From NCBI RefSeq assembly GCF_900258435.1, contig NZ_LT992558.1, positions 1,579,518 through 1,643,517 of the forward strand: a DNA stretch of 64,000 nucleotides, written 5' to 3'. The notes under the pieces are model-generated. The model made no database searches. It saw only the letters and a program-made list of their open reading frames with translations, and was not told the DNA's origin. Both the position numbers and the translations under genes were made by a program. This stretch comes from Carnobacterium divergens (lineage in GTDB: Bacteria > Bacillota > Bacilli > Lactobacillales > Carnobacteriaceae). Of the stretch, positions 29,134 through 38,740 are shown one piece after another. The number at the start of each line of letters is the position of its first letter. Position 1 is the first letter of the stretch.

Positions 29134-30077
29134 TGGGGAAACGCGTAGTCATCGCTCTTGGAGGAAATGCTATTTTACGTCCGAATCAAGAAGCAACTTA
29201 TGAAAATCAGTTAAAAAATGTACAGATTAGTTCAGATTTAATTGCAAAAGTTAAAAAAGCAGGACATAAGGTAATCGTGACTCATGGAAATGGTCCACAA
29301 GTTGGGAATATTTTGCGCCAAAATGAAGAAGCAAAAGAAGTTGTTCCTGCGCTACCAATTGATGTATGTAGTGCTGAATCCCAGGGGTTTATCGGATATA
29401 TGATGGAGCAAACATTGAAGAATGCATTGCAATCAAGTGGTGAAACGGCTGGGGTTGTAACGCTGGTTACTGAAACAGAAGTGGATCCTAAAGATCCGGC
29501 ATTTAATGATCCAACGAAACCGATTGGAGTCTTTTTTACAAAAGAAGAAAGCAAGCGATTAATCGCAGAAAAAAATTGGGTTATGGGAGAAGATGCGGGT
29601 CGAGGGTATCGTCGTTTAGTTCCTTCACCTAAACCAATGACTATTCATGGGGTTGAGGCCATCAAAACACTTGTTGAGCAGAATCAAATTGTTATTTGTG
29701 CAGGTGGCGGTGGAATTCCAGTAATTCGCAATCAAGATCATTTACTGGAAGGTGTCGAGGCAGTGATAGATAAAGATCGTTCTGCATTGACCTTGTCTCA
29801 ACAAACCAATGCAGATGTATTTATGATTTTAACCGATGTTCCAAATGTTTATTTACATTATGGAAAGCCAAATCAATTGAAATTAGAAGAAGTAACGTTA
29901 GCAGATGCGGAAACGTATATGAGCGAAGGGCATTTTGCAGATGGCAGTATGGGACCTAAGATGGAAGCAGCGATTGCATTTGCTGCTAGTGGAAAAGAAG
30001 CCATTATTTGTTCCTTAGATGAGGCAGTTGCAGCATTAGCAGGAAATGCGGGAACTCGAATTTTACCAATTAAATAA
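29133..30077 (+). CDS. allK: Carbamate kinase of the allantoin pathway
   Basis: This amino-acid-kinase-fold enzyme makes ATP from carbamoyl phosphate and ADP and releases ammonia and CO2. It has 314 residues. Motifs are VVIALGGNAIL at the N-terminus, THGNGPQVGNI, and ICAGGGGIPV. It starts at GTG 29133 on a TAGTG overlap, with GAGGAGG upstream. The enzyme is of the ArcC type. No arginine deiminase genes are nearby and it follows allFGH, so AllK (E. coli YbcF) is the better name. It is the energy-yielding last step. Confidence 0.92.
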   Translation: MGKRVVIALGGNAILRPNQEATYENQLKNVQISSDLIAKVKKAGHKVIVTHGNGPQVGNILRQNEEAKEVVPALPIDVCSAESQGFIGYMMEQTLKNALQSSGETAGVVTLVTETEVDPKDPAFNDPTKPIGVFFTKEESKRLIAEKNWVMGEDAGRGYRRLVPSPKPMTIHGVEAIKTLVEQNQIVICAGGGGIPVIRNQDHLLEGVEAVIDKDRSALTLSQQTNADVFMILTDVPNVYLHYGKPNQLKLEEVTLADAETYMSEGHFADGSMGPKMEAAIAFAASGKEAIICSLDEAVAALAGNAGTRILPIK

Positions 30078-30080
30078 ACG

Positions 30081-30119
30081 TTAAAACCTCCATCATCTTT
30101 AATGGAGGTTTTAACATTT
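30081..30119 (+). terminator. Terminator of the allC-allK operon
   Basis: TTAAAACCTCCAT (30081-30093) pairs with ATGGAGGTTTTAA (30102-30114), followed by CATTTTT. It lies between convergent allK and pucR. Confidence 0.9.
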
Positions 30120-30127
30120 TTCTAGAA

Positions 30128-31753
30128 CTACTCATTTTTAGGTTCAGATAAGACGAGAGCAAGACGCACCTTTAAGGAAAAGTCAGGATCATTAATCGGC
30201 ATTTGAAACAAATCTTCACATTTAGCAATGCGATATTTAACAGTATTTCGATGAATAAATAAACGTTTTGAGGTTTCCGTAATTTCACATTGACATTCTA
30301 AATAAATCTTTAAGGTTTTTCGTAGTTCAATCAAGGTGTCTTCCTTAGGGAAAGCCAGAGTCTTCAAGTAAATAGTACAAAAATGGTCAATTTCATTTTT
30401 GGGAACATAGTCTAACAACTTATTGATTCCTTTTAATTGATAATAGTTCAATATGGAAGAATGTGGTCGTGCCCCGTCCTGTTGTTGAAAAATTTCTAAT
30501 GCTTCGTTGTAAGAAAAATGGAGTGCGTTTAGATCAGAGACAGTATTGCCAATAAAGAAATGAAGCTCTAGAGGCAAGAGTTTTTTTAAGTGATAGTGAA
30601 TTTCTTCTAGTTGCTTTGTTAGTAGATTCGTGGAGTCTTGTAAGAGAATTCCATAATAATTAGAATTTTTAATAGGAAATAAAAGTGCATTAGGAATGAG
30701 GTTTGAAAGTTGTTTTTCTAACCATTCATAAGCTAAATAGGACTGATTTTTTAGTGGCGTCTGGTTTTCAAGCGTTAGTTGAAGCGTAGCTAGTACGACT
30801 TGGTAGGCATTCGAGTCCTTAAGACCGTAATCATTTCCATAGTCTAATACATTTAAGCGTTTCTCCTCAGAAGTGGCTTCAAGAAGTTGCTGAAAAAAGT
30901 CTTCCCGCAATAGAAGGTTGCCTTCTAATAATTTTTGGTTTTTATATAACGTGTAAGATAGTACGATATTGGCTTGTTCGATTGCAAACTGAGAAAAAGG
31001 ATAAGGGATTTGGTCGGCCTTAAAAATCACTAGCAAATAAGGAAAATAAGAACCCGTTTGAACAGGAAAGACTGAGACTAACAGTTGTTGTTCGGCATCG
31101 CTCTCTAAAATAAATGAGTATTCTTTTCCTAATTTTTGAGCTTCTTTAAGCTTTGGAATCATTTTCTCAAAATGAGCCGCCAAAATATGAGGCTGTTGTT
31201 TTAAATGTCTTGATTCTGCAACAACTTCCATAAAAGAGTCTACCAATAAAACCGGACGCTTTAAAATGGAGCCTAAATGTCGAATTAAAGAAGACAGCGT
31301 GGCATCTTTAATCATCATATTTGCAAATTTCTTTTGAATATCTAAGGCATAATTCAGCTTTTCTGTTTGTTGATCCCAAATGTAAGACAGCAGTTGATGG
31401 GAAATCGTTCCCAACGTAACCGTACTTGGAATTTGAAGAATTGGAAATTGAAGGTTGTCTGCAAAGGCTAAGACCATTGGATCAATATCATCTAGAAAAC
31501 GACCTAATTTAATTCCAATTCCAGCAGCAGGAAGATCGTGTAGGCTTTGAATCATCTCACATAGACCAACAGGGTCATTTTCAAAGACCATTGCGGTTGT
31601 AAGTAAAAAAGAATTTTTAGGTAAAAAAAGCGCCACATCCGGCGTTTCTGAAATTTCAATGGTATCCACTACTTTGGATAAATCGGCTTGTTTATTTAAT
31701 GTATGAATGGTTGAAAAACGTGGAATCGTCAAAATTTCTCCAAGAGTCGTCAT
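30128..31753 (-). CDS. pucR: PucR-family purine catabolism regulator
   Basis: The protein has 541 residues. The N-terminal PucR domain (about residues 1-125, with LFLPKNSFLLTTAMVF and AAGIGIKLGRFLDD) precedes a GGDEF-like middle region and a C-terminal PucR-type helix-turn-helix (ETSKRLFIHRNTVKYRIAKC). In Bacillus the homologue activates purine degradation genes, with allantoin-pathway intermediates as effectors. Here it lies between the allC-K, pucG and pucI-allB units and is the likely local regulator. There is no E. coli-type AllR or AllS. It has a consensus promoter. Confidence 0.88.
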   Translation of the reverse strand: MTTLGEILTIPRFSTIHTLNKQADLSKVVDTIEISETPDVALFLPKNSFLLTTAMVFENDPVGLCEMIQSLHDLPAAGIGIKLGRFLDDIDPMVLAFADNLQFPILQIPSTVTLGTISHQLLSYIWDQQTEKLNYALDIQKKFANMMIKDATLSSLIRHLGSILKRPVLLVDSFMEVVAESRHLKQQPHILAAHFEKMIPKLKEAQKLGKEYSFILESDAEQQLLVSVFPVQTGSYFPYLLVIFKADQIPYPFSQFAIEQANIVLSYTLYKNQKLLEGNLLLREDFFQQLLEATSEEKRLNVLDYGNDYGLKDSNAYQVVLATLQLTLENQTPLKNQSYLAYEWLEKQLSNLIPNALLFPIKNSNYYGILLQDSTNLLTKQLEEIHYHLKKLLPLELHFFIGNTVSDLNALHFSYNEALEIFQQQDGARPHSSILNYYQLKGINKLLDYVPKNEIDHFCTIYLKTLAFPKEDTLIELRKTLKIYLECQCEITETSKRLFIHRNTVKYRIAKCEDLFQMPINDPDFSLKVRLALVLSEPKNE

Positions 31754-31791
31754 AAAAGTAGTCCTCCAATCGTAAATGAATCCGTAATTTC

Positions 31792-31820
31792 ATTCTAGCG
31801 ATAGTAAATTAAAATGTCAA
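31792..31820 (-). promoter_or_regulatory. pucR promoter
   Basis: On the minus strand, -35 TTGACA (31815-31820), a 17-base spacer and -10 TAGAAT (31792-31797) lie about 40 bases before the pucR start. This near-consensus promoter suggests basal expression of the regulator. Confidence 0.85.
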
Positions 31821-31859
31821 TCGTTATTTAGTTGTTTTGAATATAATGAACACGATTGA
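31817..31859. promoter_or_regulatory. Inverted repeat in the pucR-pucG divergent region
   Basis: TCAATCGT (31817-31824) and ACGATTGA (31852-31859) form an 8-base inverted repeat spaced by 27 bases. The first arm overlaps the -35 of pucR, so it is a candidate site for autoregulation or pucG activation. I do not see it upstream of the other allantoin units. Confidence 0.35.
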
Positions 31860-31944
31860 TTGTATACTTTGAATAAAGAATCACAAAGTAGGTTGTTTTA
31901 TAATAGAAAGTAGTTAATCTTGTCTAAAATCGGGAGGTAGAACA

Positions 31945-33156
31945 ATGATGAATGAAATTACAGTACCAAAAAGGACCATTATGACACCAGGTCCTGTTGA
32001 AGCAGAGCCAAGAGTTTTAAGAGCGCTTGCAACACCAATTTTAGGGCAATACGACCCTGCTTTTTTTGAAATTATGGGGGAAGTATCCACATTATTAAAA
32101 TATCCTTTTGAAACTAAAAATAAACAAGCCTTTGTTGTAGATGGCACTTCAAGATCTGGTTTGGAAGCAGCGATGTTTGGCTTAATTGAAAAAGGAGACC
32201 GCGTATTGATTCCAGCATATGGTCGTTTTGGCTATTTATTTGTAGAATTGGCGGAACGCGCTGGGGCTGAGATTCAACTGATTGAAAAGGAATGGGGAGA
32301 AACCTTTGAACCCATTGAAGTTATTGAAGCCATTAAAACATTTAAGCCTAAGATTGTGGCGATGGTTCATGGGGAAACGTCAACAGGTCAAATTCAAGAA
32401 TTAAAGGAAATAGGTCACTTTTGTCGAAAACAGGGCTGTCTGTTTTTAGTAGACGCAGTTGCCACCTTTGCAGGAGCGCCTGTTAAGGTAGACGAATGGT
32501 GTATCGATGTTGCCATCGGGGGTACGCAAAAATGTTTAAGTGTTCCATCAGGAATGGCTCCTATTACCTATAATAAACGAGTGGAAGCATGTTTAACTAA
32601 GCGTTATCAAATGGAACTGGGGTTGTCAGACCAATTTAGAAATGATCATTTTATTCAAAGTAATTATTTGGATTTAAGCCAAATTCAACGGTATTGGGGA
32701 GCAGAACGAATCAACCATCATACAGAAATGACTTCTATGATTTATGGGATTCATGAAGGCTTGCGAATTGTACAACAAGAAGGTCTTACTCAACGTTATG
32801 CACGACATCAATTAAATGAAAGAGCGATGATGGAGGGCTTGGTTGCAATGGGGCTTACTTTATTTGGCAACCCGAAAACGAAGATGGTCACTGTGACTTG
32901 TGTGGAAATTCCTTTTGGAGTCGATGGGGAAGCAGTTAGGGAAACGTTACTAACAGATTTTGGTGTTGAAATTGCCAGTTCGTTTGGTTCATTAAAAGGA
33001 AAAATTTGGCGGATTGGCAATATGGGTTACAGCAGTCAAAAAGCTAATGTACTTCAAACGCTAGGAGCCCTTGAAGCAGCAATTCTTTTACACGGGGGCA
33101 AGATTGAGGTCGGAAAAGCAGTTGCAAAAGCATTAGAAGTTTATCACCAATCGTAA
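31945..33156 (+). CDS. pucG: (S)-ureidoglycine-glyoxylate aminotransferase
   Basis: This class V PLP aminotransferase of 403 residues opens with the family block MTPGPVEAEPRVLRAL. It carries the PLP-lysine region VAIGGTQKCLSVPSGMAP after VDAVATFAGAPV. In B. subtilis PucG transfers the amino group of ureidoglycine to glyoxylate, giving oxalurate and glycine. Alanine-glyoxylate aminotransferases share the fold, but context favours PucG. GGGAGG precedes ATG 31945, with 31948 as an alternative. It has its own transcription unit, with TATAAT at 31899-31904 but no good -35, as expected for an activated promoter. Confidence 0.85.
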   Translation: MMNEITVPKRTIMTPGPVEAEPRVLRALATPILGQYDPAFFEIMGEVSTLLKYPFETKNKQAFVVDGTSRSGLEAAMFGLIEKGDRVLIPAYGRFGYLFVELAERAGAEIQLIEKEWGETFEPIEVIEAIKTFKPKIVAMVHGETSTGQIQELKEIGHFCRKQGCLFLVDAVATFAGAPVKVDEWCIDVAIGGTQKCLSVPSGMAPITYNKRVEACLTKRYQMELGLSDQFRNDHFIQSNYLDLSQIQRYWGAERINHHTEMTSMIYGIHEGLRIVQQEGLTQRYARHQLNERAMMEGLVAMGLTLFGNPKTKMVTVTCVEIPFGVDGEAVRETLLTDFGVEIASSFGSLKGKIWRIGNMGYSSQKANVLQTLGALEAAILLHGGKIEVGKAVAKALEVYHQS

Positions 33157-33165
33157 TAAAAGAAG

Positions 33166-33189
33166 AGCCTTTTTAAGGCTTTTTTTTTT
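33166..33189 (+). terminator. pucG terminator
   Basis: AGCCTT (33166-33171) and AAGGCT (33175-33180) form a short stem followed by nine T. Confidence 0.85.
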
Positions 33190-33190
33190 G

Positions 33191-33222
33191 AAAAAAAGAA
33201 ACACTTTATAAAAAGTATTTCT
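33191..33222 (-). terminator. Terminator of the pucI-allB operon
   Basis: On the minus strand, an 11-base stem with one mismatch (arms 33212-33222 and 33197-33207) is followed by a run of seven T (33191-33197). Confidence 0.75.
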
Positions 33223-33231
33223 TTTTAACTC

Positions 33232-34584
33232 TTATTTTAATAGAAAATGACCAGTCGCTTCTTTAAATTCTTTTGTTTGTTTGTCATAAATGGTTTCACC
33301 CCGTAAAATGGTACGTACTACTTGGCAACCAATTTCTCGTCCAATATAAGGACTGATTTTATTCTTATATTCCAAGTCTGATTCCTTTAAGGTATACGGT
33401 GCTTTTGGTTTAATAAAAGCAAAGTCGGCGTCTTTTCCAATGGCGATGCTGCCTTTTGTTTTCAGTTGATACAAAGCTGCAGGAGCTGTCGCAATTAAAT
33501 CAGCAAATTGCGTTAAAGACATCCCTCGCTTTTGTACTGCTTCATCAAAAAGGATGTCTACATTGTTTTGTAGACCAGAGATTCCGCCCCAAGCAGTAAA
33601 GGCATTTCCTATTTTCATTTCAGGAGGACAAGGGGAGTGATCCGAAGTAACAAAATCAATTTCTCCATTAAAAAGCTTTTCCCAAAGCAATTCTTGATTG
33701 GTTTGATCTCTTAATGGAGGGGCGCATTTAGCACTCATTCCAATTTCAGCAAATTGTGCTTGATTAAGAGCAAAATAGTGAGTGCAAGATTCACAAGTGA
33801 CACGTTGTCCCGCTTGTTTGGCTTTTGTAACTTTGGAAATGGCTTCAGGGGTACTTAGATGACAAATATGAATTTGACAATCAGCAATTTTGGCTAAATA
33901 AATTGCTCTACGAACAGCTTCAACTTCAGTAAAAGGAGGTCTTGAAGCTACATAATCATCTGTTGAAGTTTGTCCCTGTTCTTGTAAAACTTTCCCCAAC
34001 TCATCACAGATTAAGGCATTTTCTGCATGAATAGCCAATAAACTATCCATTTTTGCAATTTTTTTCATTCCTGCAAAGAAGGAATAATCGTCGACATTTT
34101 GAAAATCTGTTGGTTCATCAGGAAAGCCGCAAGTTGCTAGAAAACATTTAAAAGCAACAACGCCTTCTTCATTTAAATCCTCCAAGTCGTCTAAATTATA
34201 AGGGACAAGACCTCCAAATAACGCAACATCCATTGAGAGTTTGCCTTTTGCTGCATCAAACTTTAACTGCAAGGTATCACGACTAGTTGTTGCCGGCAAT
34301 TGATTTAAGGGCATTTCAATAAAGGTAGTCACGCCTCCTTTTGCAGCAGCTTTAGTTCCTGTTCGATAACCTTCCCAGTGAGTTCTACCTGGTTCTGAAA
34401 TATGAACATGCGCGTCGACCATGCCAGGAGAGACAATTAACGTTCGTGCATCAATCGTTTCTCTTGCTTGCGACAAATCGGCTCCGATGGCAGCAATTTT
34501 ACCATCTTTAACGGCAATAGTTGTTACAATTGCTTGGTCTTCTAAAATAACCGTTCCATTTTTGATTAATAAGTCATAATTCAT
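33232..34584 (-). CDS. allB: Allantoinase
   Basis: This cyclic amidohydrolase opens allantoin to allantoate. It has 450 residues. The metal-binding [14 protein letters not shown] motif and [11 protein letters not shown] are those of allantoinase rather than dihydroorotase; the pyr-linked PyrC at 42 kb has HVHLREPG and ATDHAPH for comparison. The start overlaps the stop of the permease gene by four bases (ATGA), so uptake and the first reaction are translated together. Confidence 0.92.
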   Translation of the reverse strand: MNYDLLIKNGTVILEDQAIVTTIAVKDGKIAAIGADLSQARETIDARTLIVSPGMVDAHVHISEPGRTHWEGYRTGTKAAAKGGVTTFIEMPLNQLPATTSRDTLQLKFDAAKGKLSMDVALFGGLVPYNLDDLEDLNEEGVVAFKCFLATCGFPDEPTDFQNVDDYSFFAGMKKIAKMDSLLAIHAENALICDELGKVLQEQGQTSTDDYVASRPPFTEVEAVRRAIYLAKIADCQIHICHLSTPEAISKVTKAKQAGQRVTCESCTHYFALNQAQFAEIGMSAKCAPPLRDQTNQELLWEKLFNGEIDFVTSDHSPCPPEMKIGNAFTAWGGISGLQNNVDILFDEAVQKRGMSLTQFADLIATAPAALYQLKTKGSIAIGKDADFAFIKPKAPYTLKESDLEYKNKISPYIGREIGCQVVRTILRGETIYDKQTKEFKEATGHFLLK

Positions 34585-36047
34585 TTTGTTTCCTCCTTTA
34601 GAGTAGATGATGATTTAAATAATAAAAATGCTAAACAATAAAGAATAAAGGCAGAGAAGCTGCCAATCATCCATGAAAAACCAGATAGAACAGCTAAGCT
34701 TGGTATTAATTTTCCAATAAATGATAACAGTGTAGCAACTAAGGTTACGGCTAAAGCGAACCAATTCACGCCATTTTTGTAATAGCCTGTTTTTCCTTTT
34801 GCAAGATATAATTTATCAAGAGACAGTGTCTGTTTCATTGCTACGAAGTAATGAGCCAACATCACACCTAAAACAGGTCCTAAAATTCCACCGATAATTT
34901 CTAAAAAAGTATAAATACTTACTTGATTTTCCATTAATTTCCATGGACAAATTAGAAAGCTGAGTACACTTGCAATTAAAACACCTTGCTTATACGAAAT
35001 TTTTTTGGGAAAAGTTGCCGCTAATTGGTAACCTGCTGGAATAATATTACCAGTTGCATTTGTTGAAATCGTCGTCAATAGCAAGACAAGTGTCGCAAAT
35101 GCAGTTGCAGCTAGATGATCCCATTTTGTAACGATATCTAAAATATTCCACGTATCCACACCATAATGAATGCTTGCACCCGCTAAAATTGTCACACTTG
35201 AAAAGGCAAATAGACTATAAGAAAGAACTAAGCCAGTAAATTGCCCCAGCGCTTGACTTTTAAAATTTTTAGCATGTTGAGTAAAATCCGATGCACTTAC
35301 CCCAGGTGCTGCCCAAACGGCCAAATTCGCATTGACAATCATAAAGAAAACAATCAAAGAAGAATGTTCGTTTGAAATTTGTTGTGGAAGATACATTAAA
35401 ATAGCCCGTAATCCACCACCAATTGACAATGCCCAAATCGTCATCCCACCAAACAAAATATAAATCAATGGATTAAGCAGAGCCGTAAATTTAGTTAAAA
35501 TGGAACCCCCACCTAAACCGATTAGTAAATTTAAGACCCAAAAAATAATAAAAGCAATCAACCCTGGTAAGGAAATGCCTAGAAACTGAAAATTACCACC
35601 GATGTGAAGAGAAGCAGGCCAAATTTTTCCAATTAAAATCAATAAAGCAAGAGAACCTGTGTAAGTTTGCAATCCATACCACATAATTGCTGCGATACAT
35701 CCTCTTAAAATTCCTGGTAGTAGAGCTCCTTTTTCTCCATAAGAAGCACGAAGCGACATAGCAAATGGAATGCCATAACGAGAACCCGCTTTCCCATTTA
35801 AAATCATTATTCCTGCAATCATAATTGAGCTAAAGAAAATGGCCAATAGAATATATTGAGGAGCAATTCCTAAAAAGAAAAAGCCGCCGACTGCAACATA
35901 ATTTGGGACATTATGTACGGATCCCATCCATAATGTAAAATAATTAAAGGTTCCCCATGTTTGTTGTTTTTTCGTTTTAGGTAGTAAATCTGCTTGATAG
36001 CCTCGATCTTTAAAACGTTGCAACTGTTTATCTTGTTCAATTGACAT
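34581..36047 (-). CDS. pucI: Allantoin permease, NCS1 family
   Basis: This nucleobase:cation symporter-1 family protein has 488 residues and about 12 transmembrane segments. The N-terminal NCS1 region ([20 protein letters not shown], then [14 protein letters not shown]) is clear. Its operon with allantoinase points to allantoin as the substrate, as for PucI of B. subtilis. TAGGAGGGATGCT precedes the ATG. Confidence 0.9.
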   Translation of the reverse strand: MSIEQDKQLQRFKDRGYQADLLPKTKKQQTWGTFNYFTLWMGSVHNVPNYVAVGGFFFLGIAPQYILLAIFFSSIMIAGIMILNGKAGSRYGIPFAMSLRASYGEKGALLPGILRGCIAAIMWYGLQTYTGSLALLILIGKIWPASLHIGGNFQFLGISLPGLIAFIIFWVLNLLIGLGGGSILTKFTALLNPLIYILFGGMTIWALSIGGGLRAILMYLPQQISNEHSSLIVFFMIVNANLAVWAAPGVSASDFTQHAKNFKSQALGQFTGLVLSYSLFAFSSVTILAGASIHYGVDTWNILDIVTKWDHLAATAFATLVLLLTTISTNATGNIIPAGYQLAATFPKKISYKQGVLIASVLSFLICPWKLMENQVSIYTFLEIIGGILGPVLGVMLAHYFVAMKQTLSLDKLYLAKGKTGYYKNGVNWFALAVTLVATLLSFIGKLIPSLAVLSGFSWMIGSFSAFILYCLAFLLFKSSSTLKEETK

Positions 36048-36060
36048 AGCATCCCTCCTA

Positions 36061-36093
36061 AGTAAGCGTTATCATCCTAAATATAGCATGCTA
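36061..36093 (-). promoter_or_regulatory. Cre-like site and palindrome upstream of pucI
   Basis: On the minus strand, TGATAACGCTTACT (36061-36074) matches 12 of 14 cre positions. TAGCATGCTA (36084-36093) is a perfect 10-base palindrome next to a possible -10 TATATT. The allC promoter region has a similar GATAAGCGCTTACA. Confidence 0.45.
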
Positions 36094-36204
36094 AATCGCT
36101 GAATTCTTTAGATGAAGCGAACAAAAGAAAAAAAACACTTTAGTTAGAATGAATAGTTTTTATAAAAAGAAGAGGTAGGTATAAAAGGTTAGTGACGTAT
36201 CCAT

Positions 36205-36231
36205 AAAAAAAGCCCCTAACTGAATAGGGGC
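36205..36231 (-). terminator. Terminator of the LssY_C-domain gene
   Basis: GCCCCTA (36212-36218) and TAGGGGC (36225-36231) form the stem. The A-run at 36205-36211 is the T-run of the minus-strand transcript. Confidence 0.9.
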
Positions 36232-36246
36232 AAAGTTATACGCTAA

Positions 36247-37065
36247 TCACACACTAGAGGAGTCAACTTGTTTAGAGGCAACGGTAACAAAAGGCAATGC
36301 GCCATCGGTATGAATTCGATCGCCACCACCATTACGAGCATGATAACTACTTGTAAAGTGAGGAACGATATCTACCTTTTGAACAAAAGAGCCTTTCTGC
36401 AATTCAGCAATCACAAAATCTCTTTCATGATCGACATCTGCATCAATTTTATGGGTAATTTGACCTGTAAACAAAGACAAACCAACGTGCTTGTCATACG
36501 TAGCAGCAGCTAACCAATCTGTTCTTCTACCACCTGGTAAATGCCAACCATCAGGTGTTTGCCAAATACGAATATGATGTCTTTTACGAGGATTTCCATC
36601 AATTTCCATTTCAAATGCAAGATCTTGCTTCCTTGAAAATAAAAACAAAGAACTAACAGGTGCAGTGGGGTACGATTTTCCAAAGACACTTGAATAGGTG
36701 ATTTTCCACGAGCTATTTAAGGAAAGAGGATCCGCAATATGCCAACCACATTCTTTAAAAGCGTTTATAAGAGCTTCTTTAGATCCGTCGAAAGCTAAAT
36801 TAATGGGATCACCTAATAGACCATCATTTGTTTTAGTCCGGCCAATAAAATAATCTGGGACATAAAATTTGGTTAACAATCGATTTAACCAAGGTAAGAA
36901 GAAATAGGCGGTAAACACCCAAAAGACAATGTAAATAAAAAAATGGATTTTTTTCGTAAAGATAGTTGCAAATAAATTTTGATAAATCAAAAAAGCCAGC
37001 ACACATACAAGCATAAATTTAATTGCTCTAAGGCAACTATTTAGACTATTTTCAGACCATTTCAA
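36247..37065 (-). CDS. LssY C-terminal domain membrane protein
   Basis: The protein has 272 residues. It has two hydrophobic N-terminal segments (about residues 13-32 and 40-58), then a soluble domain with SKEALINAFKECGWHIADPL, RKRHHIRIWQTP and HKIDADVDHERDFVIAEL that matches LssY_C (PF14067). The domain occurs alone or fused to PAP2 phosphatases and its role is unknown. The start is a TTG at 37065, with AGGAGG upstream. It is monocistronic and not obviously tied to allantoin use. Confidence 0.75.
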   Translation of the reverse strand: MKWSENSLNSCLRAIKFMLVCVLAFLIYQNLFATIFTKKIHFFIYIVFWVFTAYFFLPWLNRLLTKFYVPDYFIGRTKTNDGLLGDPINLAFDGSKEALINAFKECGWHIADPLSLNSSWKITYSSVFGKSYPTAPVSSLFLFSRKQDLAFEMEIDGNPRKRHHIRIWQTPDGWHLPGGRRTDWLAAATYDKHVGLSLFTGQITHKIDADVDHERDFVIAELQKGSFVQKVDIVPHFTSSYHARNGGGDRIHTDGALPFVTVASKQVDSSSV

Positions 37066-37105
37066 TTTGAAAACCTCCTATGGAATTGTCGTCTTGTTAT
37101 CATTT

Positions 37106-37111
37106 AGTATA
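37106..37111 (-). promoter_or_regulatory. -10 element of the LssY_C-domain gene
   Basis: The minus strand reads TATACT about 40 bases upstream of the start. The matching -35 (TTTAAA) is poor. Confidence 0.3.
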
Positions 37112-37305
37112 CCTCATTCTACGAAGCATTTAAAAGCAATAGCCCATCACGCATTTTGACTGAAACTTAAAAAGGCCACAAAGAAACTAAGAATTTTAAT
37201 CTCTTCCTGATAAAAAACTATCCCTAAGGCAATTAATAAGGTAGAATAAGGAGGATAGAAACAAATTAACGTTTTAAATGAGCGCTTATAAAGTGAGGTT
37301 AAAAA

Positions 37306-37764
37306 ATGATTTATTATTATCTATTAGCCCTTGTGGTCCTGATAGTAGATCAAGTGACAAAATATTTGGTCGTACAAAACATTGAATTATACCAAGTAAA
37401 AGCTTTTTTACCCGGTGTTTTATCTTGGATGTACATTCAAAATACAGGAGCTGCATGGAGTATTTTAGAAGGACAAATGTGGTTTTTTTACGTGATTACA
37501 ACCGTCGTGATCATTGGTGTTCTCTATATCATGCAAAAGTACGCTAAAGAAAGTCGCTTATTTTCAATGGGATTAGCCTTGATATTAGCAGGCGCTTTAG
37601 GAAACTTTATTGACCGCATTCGATTAGGATACGTAGTGGACATGGTTCGTATTGAACTAATTGATTTTCCGATTTTTAATGTAGCGGATATGTCGCTTAG
37701 TATTGGAGTAGCCTTGATTATCGTCTATGTTTTATTAGATGAGAAAAATAAAAAATTAGCTTAA
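37306..37764 (+). CDS. lspA: Lipoprotein signal peptidase (signal peptidase II)
   Basis: This membrane aspartic protease cleaves lipoprotein signal peptides before the lipobox cysteine, for example in RbsB of this window. It has 152 residues and four hydrophobic segments. The conserved QNTGAAWSIL block, the catalytic Asp in GNFIDRIRLGYVVDM and the second in FNVADMSLSIG are present. AAGTGAGG precedes the ATG. rluD follows after 21 bases, the classic lspA-rluD pair. Confidence 0.95.
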   Translation: MIYYYLLALVVLIVDQVTKYLVVQNIELYQVKAFLPGVLSWMYIQNTGAAWSILEGQMWFFYVITTVVIIGVLYIMQKYAKESRLFSMGLALILAGALGNFIDRIRLGYVVDMVRIELIDFPIFNVADMSLSIGVALIIVYVLLDEKNKKLA

Positions 37765-37785
37765 TGGAATGAGGAAAAGAAGCAC

Positions 37786-38694
37786 ATGACACAAATTTAT
37801 ACATTTACAATTAACGAAGAAAAAGGTAGAATCGATAAAGTTTTAGCAGAATTACTTCCCACTCATAGTCGTTCACAAATCCAACAATGGGTAAAAGAGG
37901 GAGCCGTTTATGTAAATGATGAAGCGGTAAAACAGAATTATAAAGTCAAATCAGGGGACCTTATTCAAGCAACAGAGCCAGATGCGGTTCCTTTAGAGAT
38001 TATTGCAGAAGATATTCCTCTTGATATTGTCTATGAAGACGAAGATGTGATGGTTGTGAACAAACCTCAAGGAATGGTGGTTCACCCATCAGCAGGCCAC
38101 ATGACAGGAACCTTAGTAAACGCCTTGATGTATCACGTAAAAGACTTGTCTGGAATCAATGGTGTGATTCGTCCAGGGATTGTCCACCGTATTGACAAGG
38201 ATACCTCTGGCTTGTTAATGGTTGCTAAAAACGATCAAGCTCATGAAAAATTAGCTGCACAATTAAAAGATAAAACTTCTCTGAGAGAATACGTAGCGTT
38301 GGTTCATGGCGAAATTCCACATGAAAAAGGAACCATTGATGCACCCATTGGCAGAGCAAAGGAAGATCGTAAAAAGCAGGCAATAATTGACGATGGCAGA
38401 CCAGCTGTGACCCATTTTACAGTTATTGAACAATTTAGTGATTTTACTTTAGTCACATTGAAATTGGAAACAGGAAGAACCCATCAAATTCGTGTTCATA
38501 TGCGTTATATTGGGTACCCTATTGCAGGAGATCCAACTTATGGGCCAAAGAAAACCTTAAAAGGGAACGGGCAGTTTTTACATGCGAAAACATTAGGCTT
38601 TAAACACCCTACAACAGGTGAATTTTTAACCTTTGAAGCACCGCTACCAACAATATTTGAAAATACTTTAGAAGAATTAAGAAATAACAATTGA
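37786..38694 (+). CDS. rluD: 23S rRNA pseudouridine synthase, RluD type
   Basis: The protein has 302 residues with an N-terminal S4 RNA-binding domain (SRSQIQQWVKEGAVYVNDEA) and a RluA-type catalytic domain with HRIDKDTSGLLMVAKN, whose Asp is catalytic. It modifies uridines in large-subunit rRNA. The stop codon overlaps the -35 box of the pyr operon promoter, which makes rluD the immediate upstream neighbour of pyrR as in many Firmicutes. Confidence 0.92.
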   Translation: MTQIYTFTINEEKGRIDKVLAELLPTHSRSQIQQWVKEGAVYVNDEAVKQNYKVKSGDLIQATEPDAVPLEIIAEDIPLDIVYEDEDVMVVNKPQGMVVHPSAGHMTGTLVNALMYHVKDLSGINGVIRPGIVHRIDKDTSGLLMVAKNDQAHEKLAAQLKDKTSLREYVALVHGEIPHEKGTIDAPIGRAKEDRKKQAIIDDGRPAVTHFTVIEQFSDFTLVTLKLETGRTHQIRVHMRYIGYPIAGDPTYGPKKTLKGNGQFLHAKTLGFKHPTTGEFLTFEAPLPTIFENTLEELRNNN

Positions 38695-38719
38695 CATCTC
38701 CTTTAAAATTAGGTATTCT
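38691..38719 (+). promoter_or_regulatory. pyr operon promoter
   Basis: TTGACA (38691-38696), a 17-base spacer and TATTCT (38714-38719). The -35 box overlaps the rluD stop codon. Confidence 0.88.
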
Positions 38720-38740
38720 TAATTCAGTTAAAAATTTAAT

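Noticed and set aside
19480-36130. A shared GAACA-containing box upstream of allC, pucG and pucI
   Set aside because: The common part is only five to eight bases and the surroundings differ, so it is not convincing in AT-rich DNA.
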